DNA of 46,951 nt from Acholeplasmatales bacterium (GTDB lineage Bacteria > Bacillota_I > Bacilli_A > Acholeplasmatales > Anaeroplasmataceae). The position numbers were made by a program, and so were the translations under genes. This document shows positions 43,324 through 46,951 of this stretch, one piece after another. Position 1 is the stretch's first letter; the number at the start of each line of letters is the position of its first letter. The notes beneath the pieces are model-generated. The model had not been told where the DNA came from. It searched no databases and worked only from the letters and a program-made list of their open reading frames with translations. The stretch spans positions 1 to 46,951 of the forward strand of contig JAFSWG010000066.1 in assembly GCA_017444645.1 (NCBI GenBank). The letters run 5' to 3'.

Positions 43324-43428
43324 ATCGTTACAACTCCTTAATATAAAAACACATATAATCGTTAATTGTTGCAAAGTAAATGAAACGATTGGCCAATCGT
43401 TGCAAAACGAATGAAACGATAGTATAAT
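43324..43428 (+). promoter_or_regulatory. Promoter and operator cluster of the cassette 2 gene
   Basis: TTGCAA (43400-43405), 17 bp, TATAAT (43423-43428). An 18-bp perfect palindrome AACGATTGGCCAATCGTT (43384-43401) ends on the -35, and another AACGAT half-site (43415-43420) lies just before the -10. Further ATCGTT half-sites are at 43324-43329 and 43358-43363. A 21-22-nt direct repeat (GTTGCAAA..., AATGAAACGAT) occurs at about 43367 and 43399. Strongly suggests repression, probably by the encoded protein. Confidence 0.75.
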
Positions 43429-43452
43429 ATAGTCAAAGGAGAATTATAAAAT

Positions 43453-44706
43453 ATGGAAAAAGAAAATAAGTTTTTAGAATATAAAGAGCAAATTACAAAA
43501 ACATATTTGAAGACAGTTAGTGCCTTTGCCAATTATAATGATGGTGAAATAATATTTGGTGTTAGTGATGATTATAAAGTGGTAGGAATAAAGAATCCAG
43601 AAGAAGCTTGTTTAAATATCGAAAATCAGATAAATGATACAATTAAACCTTTGCCTAATTATACGCTTAGAATTAACAAAGATAATACAATAAGCTTATT
43701 CGTGAAGAAAGGATCTAATACTCCATATAAATACAATGGGAAAAGTTATATTAGAAATGATTCCTCAACGATTGAAGTTGATGAATTATCAGAAAAGAGA
43801 TTGATCCTTGAGGGAATGAATCTTAATTATGAAGATTTGCCTTGTAAAAAAACTAGTTTATCTTTCAATATATTATCAAAAAGTTTAGTTGAAGCATTGA
43901 ATCTATCAGGATTTAATATAGATATATTAAAGAGCTTAAATTTATATAATGATACTAATGGATATAATAATGCTGCATATCTTTTATCTGATGATAATGA
44001 TTATTTTGGGTTAGATATTGTTGTTTTTGGAAATAACATCAATGAATTTAGAAGAAGATATACATTTAATAATGTTTCAATACTTAAACAATATTATGAT
44101 GCAATAGATATCTATAAGAATGAATATATTATAGAAAAAATTGATGGGGAATTTAGAAAAAAATATGAACTAATTCCTTTTGAAGCATTTAGAGAAGCAA
44201 TAGCAAATTCTTTGGTTCATAGAGCTTGGGATGTTAAAGCTAATATTAAAGTTGAAATGTACCAAGATAAAGTAAGAATATCTTCTCCAGGTGGATTAAT
44301 GGCAGGCATGTCAAATGAAGATTATATAAATGGCAATTATTCTTATTTAAGAAATCCAATTGTTGCAGAAGTATTTCATAGATTGAATATAATTGAGAAA
44401 TTTGCAACAGGCATAAAAAGAATTAATAATGCCTATAAAAATGAAATGGAAAAGCCTATTTTTGAAATAACAAGTGGTGCAATTGCAATTACTTTACCAG
44501 TAATTAATTCAACAGAATTATCAGCGAATGAAAGAAAAATATATGAATTAATGAAAGGTAATTATTCTTATCAACGAGAAGAAATTGAAAATATATCTGG
44601 AATAGAAAAAAGTACTTTAATTAGGGTGCTAAACTCATTGATTAATAAAGGATATATAATAAAAGAAGGCGCTGCGAAAGCAACAAAATATAAGAAAAAC
44701 AAATAA
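43453..44706 (+). CDS. AlbA_2/Schlafen-like putative DNA/RNA-binding ATPase regulator
   Basis: 417 residues. N-terminal AlbA_2 (divergent AAA_4) domain about 4-110: FLEYKEQITKTYLKTVSAFANYNDGEIIFGVSDD (split here), INDTIKPLPNYTL. A C-terminal ATP-binding HATPase_c_4-type domain at about 245-330 has EAFREAIANSLVHRAW, VRISSPGGLM and EKFATGIKRI. A winged helix is at about 355-417 (YQREEIENISGIEKSTLIRVL). COG2865-type proteins are common in defence islands and mobile elements. AAGGAG at 43435-43440. The stop is 15 nt before the right-end motif. Confidence 0.9.
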   Translation: MEKENKFLEYKEQITKTYLKTVSAFANYNDGEIIFGVSDDYKVVGIKNPEEACLNIENQINDTIKPLPNYTLRINKDNTISLFVKKGSNTPYKYNGKSYIRNDSSTIEVDELSEKRLILEGMNLNYEDLPCKKTSLSFNILSKSLVEALNLSGFNIDILKSLNLYNDTNGYNNAAYLLSDDNDYFGLDIVVFGNNINEFRRRYTFNNVSILKQYYDAIDIYKNEYIIEKIDGEFRKKYELIPFEAFREAIANSLVHRAWDVKANIKVEMYQDKVRISSPGGLMAGMSNEDYINGNYSYLRNPIVAEVFHRLNIIEKFATGIKRINNAYKNEMEKPIFEITSGAIAITLPVINSTELSANERKIYELMKGNYSYQREEIENISGIEKSTLIRVLNSLINKGYIIKEGAAKATKYKKNK

Positions 44707-44721
44707 TTAATATTAATATGT

Positions 44722-44751
44722 AATCGGACAACGTACCTCTTGCTCCGCCAT
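44722..44751 (+). repeat. Right end plus attachment-like core C
   Basis: AATCGGACAACGT (44722-44734), one base, then CCTCTTGCTCCGCCAT (44736-44751), identical to the tRNA-Ser 3' end. Confidence 0.88.
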
Positions 44752-44827
44752 AAGGTGAATGTAGTCGGAACATTTAAATTCATTTATAGAAATTGTTGTT
44801 TAGTATTGTTAGTCGACTTCTAGCATA
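44751..44827 (+). repeat. Left-end structured element, copy C (diverged)
   Basis: TAGCATA at 44821-44827 is again 73 nt after the first C of CCA (44748). Gapless comparison with copy A gives about 58% identity overall but about 75% over the last 28 nt, with TCGA, TT and TAGCATA fixed. Confidence 0.7.
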
Positions 44828-44830
44828 ACA

Positions 44831-44856
44831 AAAATCGCTTAATCAAGCGATTTTTT
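44831..44856 (+). terminator. Terminator in cassette 3 left end
   Basis: AAATCGCTT-AATC-AAGCGATTT then T-run. It should end the cassette 2 mRNA. Confidence 0.93.
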
Positions 44857-44881
44857 ATTTTGTACGGCTTGTTATAATTGA

Positions 44882-44912
44882 CGAGAGTCAGAATCTCGCC
44901 TGGTGGATTTAT
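44882..44912 (-). repeat. Inverted copy of an E-type site (TCCACCA plus GGCGAGA hairpin)
   Basis: On the minus strand: TCCACCA, then GGCGAGA, 6 nt, TCTCG. The same order occurs on the plus strand at 46674-46701, so the abiE genes lie between outward-facing imperfect inverted repeats. Confidence 0.5.
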
Positions 44913-44996
44913 AAAAGCACATTTTATTTATAACAAAATATAACAAAATAATTTAATTATAAATAAATGGTTCGAATACCATTAACTAATAAAATG

Positions 44997-45025
44997 TTGA
45001 TTTACCACAAAAAATATTATATAAT
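44997..45025 (+). promoter_or_regulatory. Promoter of abiEi-abiEii
   Basis: TTGATT (44997-45002), 17 bp, TATAAT (45020-45025), then GGTGGTG at 45035-45041. Confidence 0.75.
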
Positions 45026-45049
45026 AAGATTATCGGTGGTGAATTGACA

Positions 45050-45649
45050 ATGGTATATAATATAGAAGCATTAAGAAATATATATAAAGATTATTCTAAC
45101 ATTAATCAAAAAGTAAGTCTTGAAACAAAAAAAGGAAATCTGATTAGAATAAAAAAAGGTCTATATTCTAATAATATTAGAATTGATTCACCAATAATTG
45201 CTAATATATGTTATTCTCCATCATATATTTCATTTGAATATGCGTTAAGCTATTATGGATTAATACCAGAATATGTAACGTTATATACATCTGCAGTATA
45301 TAATAAGAAAAATAACAAAATATATAGATTAAAAGATGTATCATTTGAATATAGAAGTATTCCTAATGATGTATTTCATGAAGGCATTACTTTTTTAAAG
45401 AATGAAGAAGATATTAGATATAAAATTGCAACAAAAGAAAAAGCATTATGCGATACATTATATTCAAAATATCCTGTTAGATCTATAATTGATTTAAAAG
45501 TATTATTATTTGATGATTTAAGAATTGATGAAGAATTATTTTTAAAATTAGACTTTAATTTAATTATAAAAATAGCACCATTATATCATTCAAATACATT
45601 ATTAACATTAGTTAAATATATAAAGGAGTTACAAAATGTCAACTATTGA
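45050..45649 (+). CDS. AbiEi-family antitoxin / transcriptional regulator
   Basis: 199 residues from the ATG at 45050; a TTG at 45044 in the same frame is possible but directly abuts the GGTGGTG site. Type IV toxin-antitoxin antitoxin: N-terminal DNA-binding region (IRIKKGLYSNNIRID, ISFEYALSYYGLIPE) and the conserved YKIATKEKALCDTLY segment. AbiEi represses its operon and neutralises AbiEii without binding it. It overlaps the toxin gene by 14 nt. Confidence 0.88.
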   Translation: MVYNIEALRNIYKDYSNINQKVSLETKKGNLIRIKKGLYSNNIRIDSPIIANICYSPSYISFEYALSYYGLIPEYVTLYTSAVYNKKNNKIYRLKDVSFEYRSIPNDVFHEGITFLKNEEDIRYKIATKEKALCDTLYSKYPVRSIIDLKVLLFDDLRIDEELFLKLDFNLIIKIAPLYHSNTLLTLVKYIKELQNVNY

Positions 45650-46493
45650 AGAAATAATAAAATCATATAATCCAAAAACGATAAATGATAATAAAGCTAT
45701 ATTACGCGAAATAGTTCAATCAATTGTATTAGTTGGTTTGAGTAGAACAGATTTTTTCAAGAAAGCCTCTTTTTATGGTGGGACTGCATTAAGAATTTTT
45801 TATGATTTAAATAGATATAGTGAAGATTTGGATTTTACATTAAATAATGTTGACAAAAATTTCTCAATCGCCCCCTTTATTGAATCAATAAAGAATGTTG
45901 CTTTATCATATGGGTTAGAACTTGAAATTAGTATTAAGCAAAAACAAATTAGTACTCCAGTTGAAAGCGCCTTTGCAAAGATAAACACATACCAAACATT
46001 TATCAATTTAAAAATGAATTCTGAATTAACAAAATTATTACATAAAGATGAAGTTATAAAAGTAAAATTTGAGATTGATTGTGAACCGGCTTTAGGGTTT
46101 ACTACAGAAAACAAATGGATTGATATGCCTGAATTTGCACCAGTAATTGTATTAGATGAGGCCAGTTTGTTTGCAGGTAAACTACATGCAATATTGTGTA
46201 GAAATTATAAAAATACAGTAAAAGGAAGAGATTATTATGATTTCTTGTTTTATGTAAGAAGAGGAATTAGTCCTAATTTAAATTATCTAAGAAATAAATT
46301 AATTAATACTGGTAAAATAAACGAAAAAGATACATTTAATATAGAAGTATTAAAAGAAATGTTAATCAAAAGATTTGAACAAGTTGATTTTGAACAAGTG
46401 AAAAATGATACAGAACGTTTTATAATTAATAATGAGGATTTATCAATTTATTCGAAGGATTTATTCGTTCAAATGGCTAAAAAGATAAAATAG
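45636..46493 (+). CDS. AbiEii-family nucleotidyltransferase toxin
   Basis: 285 residues, AAGGAG 7 nt upstream inside abiEi. DNA polymerase beta-type nucleotidyltransferase: YGGTALR (residues 47-53), then SEDLDF with Asp64 and Asp66, Lys181 (FAGKLHA) and KGRDYYD (196-202). These are motifs I-IV of the AbiEii/MenT family, which modify tRNA or other nucleotides and stop growth on phage infection. It sits directly before a degenerate right end and core D. Confidence 0.93.
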   Translation: MSTIEEIIKSYNPKTINDNKAILREIVQSIVLVGLSRTDFFKKASFYGGTALRIFYDLNRYSEDLDFTLNNVDKNFSIAPFIESIKNVALSYGLELEISIKQKQISTPVESAFAKINTYQTFINLKMNSELTKLLHKDEVIKVKFEIDCEPALGFTTENKWIDMPEFAPVIVLDEASLFAGKLHAILCRNYKNTVKGRDYYDFLFYVRRGISPNLNYLRNKLINTGKINEKDTFNIEVLKEMLIKRFEQVDFEQVKNDTERFIINNEDLSIYSKDLFVQMAKKIK

Positions 46494-46496
46494 TTG

Positions 46497-46526
46497 TTCG
46501 AATACGTATATTGATTGGTCCGCCAT
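46497..46526 (+). repeat. Eroded right end and core D
   Basis: TTCGAATACGTA (46497-46508), then TTGGTCCGCCAT (46515-46526). One change from TTGCTCCGCCAT of the tRNA. Starts 3 nt after the AbiEii stop. Confidence 0.65.
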
Positions 46527-46539
46527 TAGTAAATGATAT

Positions 46540-46560
46540 GACATCTTCGGATGTCTTTTG
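46540..46560 (+). terminator. Terminator after core D
   Basis: GACATC-TTCG-GATGTC then TTTTG; should end the abiE mRNA. Confidence 0.9.
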
Positions 46561-46623
46561 TTTTTGAATAAAATCACAAAAATTGTCAATTTGCAAAAAA
46601 ATAATCGAAATAGTAGGAAAACA

Positions 46624-46719
46624 TGCTAAAATTGATTGAAGGTAAACTTCATTTGGGCTGGCAAAAGTCTTGGTCCACCAACGGCGAGAGATAGTCTCGC
46701 CATTTATTATATTTTTTTT
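46624..46719 (+). ncRNA. Possible small RNA or cassette remnant containing core E
   Basis: TGCTAAAAT (46624-46632) is an extended -10; a transcript from about 46639 would carry GAAG-GTAAA-CTTC, then CTTGGTCCACCA (46669-46680, core E, two changes from the tRNA end). It would end at GGCGAGA-GATAG-TCTCGCC (46683-46701) with a T-run at 46712-46719. No open frame of note. Could simply be an empty, eroded cassette slot. 46494-46847 holds cores D, E and F and no gene I can support. Confidence 0.35.
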
Positions 46720-46739
46720 ATTTGTGCTTGTCGAAAGAC

Positions 46740-46751
46740 CATGGTCCACCG
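46740..46751 (+). repeat. Very eroded core F
   Basis: CATGGTCCACCG, four changes from the tRNA end, inside a palindrome GACCATGGTC (46737-46746). Upstream TCGAAAGAC resembles the matching part before core E. Weak on its own. Confidence 0.35.
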
Positions 46752-46782
46752 AGTGCAAGAACAAATCCAGCTTTTTTTCTGT

Positions 46783-46815
46783 AAAAAATTAGAAGCCGAA
46801 ATTATAATCGGCTTC
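46783..46815 (-). terminator. Terminator of the minus-strand gene at the right edge
   Basis: GAAGCCGA (46792-46799) pairs with TCGGCTTC (46808-46815); on the minus strand it is followed by TAATTTTTT. Confidence 0.85.
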
Positions 46816-46847
46816 AATTTATGTTGTGAATATAAAAATGATATTAA

Positions 46848-46951
46848 TTATTTAATTATTTCTTTGACTTTATCTAATAATTCTTTATTCATTATTACAT
46901 CTTGATTGATGATATTAAATTTATCAACTGAATGTGATTTGTTATCGAAAA
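46848..46951 (-). CDS. C-terminal end of an unidentified protein (truncated by window)
   Basis: The minus strand is open from the window edge to a TAA at 46850-46848, giving 33 residues that end KELLDKVKEIIK. Support comes from the terminator placed about 30 nt downstream and lysine/glutamate-rich coding character. It converges on the cassette stack, so it may mark the right border of the island or belong to another cassette. Function cannot be told. Confidence 0.6.
   Translation of the reverse strand, partial: FDNKSHSVDKFNIINQDVIMNKELLDKVKEIIK

Larger units (their letters stand above)
43079..44751 (+). mobile_element. Defence cassette 2 (AlbA_2/Schlafen-like regulator)
   Basis: About 1.66 kb, same plan as cassette 1: core B, left element, terminator, promoter with operators, one gene, right-end motif, core C. 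No recombinase. The 400-nt gene-free part (43052-43452) holds right end, core, left element, terminator and an elaborate operator region. Confidence 0.75.
44736..46526 (+). mobile_element. Defence cassette 3 (AbiE toxin-antitoxin)
   Basis: About 1.8 kb from core C to the eroded core D. Same plan: core, left element, terminator, promoter, genes, degenerate right end. The gene-free stretch 44707-45049 contains right end and core C, left element, terminator, an inverted E-like site (44882-44910), two TATAACAAAA tandem repeats (44931-44950) and the abiE promoter. Confidence 0.65.

Noticed and set aside
43065..44751. CRISPR array from the regularly recurring repeats.
   Set aside because: Only a few copies, separated by whole genes rather than short spacers, and no cas genes.
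44880..44985. A split tRNA-like region: hairpin CGAGA-GTCAGAA-TCTCG reads like an anticodon arm with CAG, and GGTTCGAATACC further on reads like a T-arm.
   Set aside because: No acceptor or D-arm, about 70 nt between the two arms, and the T-loop lacks the G53-C61 pair. The hairpin is better explained as an inverted copy of the E-type site.
46477..46905. Open frames on both strands across the right-end repeats (minus 46477-46764, plus 46636-46905).
   Set aside because: They run through terminators and core repeats, have no ribosome-binding sites and resemble no protein. The repeated W-T-K-T-F / V-D-H-G-L pattern is a by-product of the GGTGGACCA repeat.
1..46951. Use of UGA as tryptophan, as in many mollicutes.
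   Set aside because: UGA ends walJ, sufD, rimM, abiEi and the 135-aa membrane protein at sensible places, and tryptophan in conserved motifs is UGG.
41781..46951. An ordinary integrative element or prophage.
   Set aside because: No integrase, excisionase, replication or structural gene lies in the window, and there are several cores instead of one pair. One could still lie to the right of 46951.

Overview
The window comes from a strongly AT-rich, low-GC Gram-positive anaerobe. The likely home is class Bacilli near the Erysipelotrichia / Mollicutes-related gut lineages (RF39-like). This rests on AT-rich codon use, a pyruvate:ferredoxin oxidoreductase, a Firmicutes-type sufCDSUB operon, HPr kinase, WhiA, WalJ-RlmH, and lipoproteins beside Lgt. 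UGA is a normal stop (walJ, sufD, rimM, the 135-aa membrane protein), so this is not code 4. I cannot name a genus.

Layout. 1-1344: C-terminal part of pyruvate:ferredoxin oxidoreductase. 1451-2424: MarR regulator and YfcE-like phosphoesterase. 2539-6630: membrane protein, hprK, an lgt-ppaX gene fusion, whiA. 6717-9690: anchored protein and tex. 9721-16051 (minus): two giant lipoproteins that look like divergent PrsA/parvulin foldases. 16217-17532: walJ-rlmH. 17693-22181: uxaB-uxaA-uxaC, taking galacturonate or glucuronate to KDG. 22260-24049: pncC, a membrane protein, an EamA transporter. 24190-26616: leuS. 26698-31372: sufCDSUB. 31415-33826: SpoU-type rRNA methylase, DUF4405-like membrane protein, def (minus), YlbF-like protein. 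34027-38224: rpsP-khpA and rimM-trmD-malQ-holA. 38276-38539: rpsT (minus). 38652-39956: a GH28 pectin-type hydrolase that fits with the uxa genes. 40014-41674: pgsA and recA.

The accessory part starts at tRNA-Ser(GCU), 41781-41871. The 3' end of this tRNA is repeated downstream, near-perfectly at 43079 and 44736 and progressively eroded at 46515, 46669 and 46740. Between the copies lie small same-strand cassettes of about 1.2-1.8 kb, each with only one or two defence-type genes: a YhcG/DUF1016 PD-(D/E)XK nuclease, an AlbA_2/Schlafen-like ATPase regulator, and an AbiEi-AbiEii toxin-antitoxin pair. The first three repeats are each followed by a 73-nt spaced left-end element ending in TAGCATA and then a terminator. 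Each cassette gene stops within about 15 nt of the next repeat, so it borrows the terminator of the following cassette. No recombinase is visible. It reads as a tRNA-anchored stack of minimal defence cassettes, youngest next to the tRNA and oldest to the right.

Control signals are consistent across the window. Many promoters are TGnTATAAT or TTGnnn-17-TATAAT with very short leaders, and promoter-proximal genes often use a GGTG(A/T)T ribosome-binding site instead of AGGAGG. Terminators with UUCG or GNRA loops punctuate the operons.
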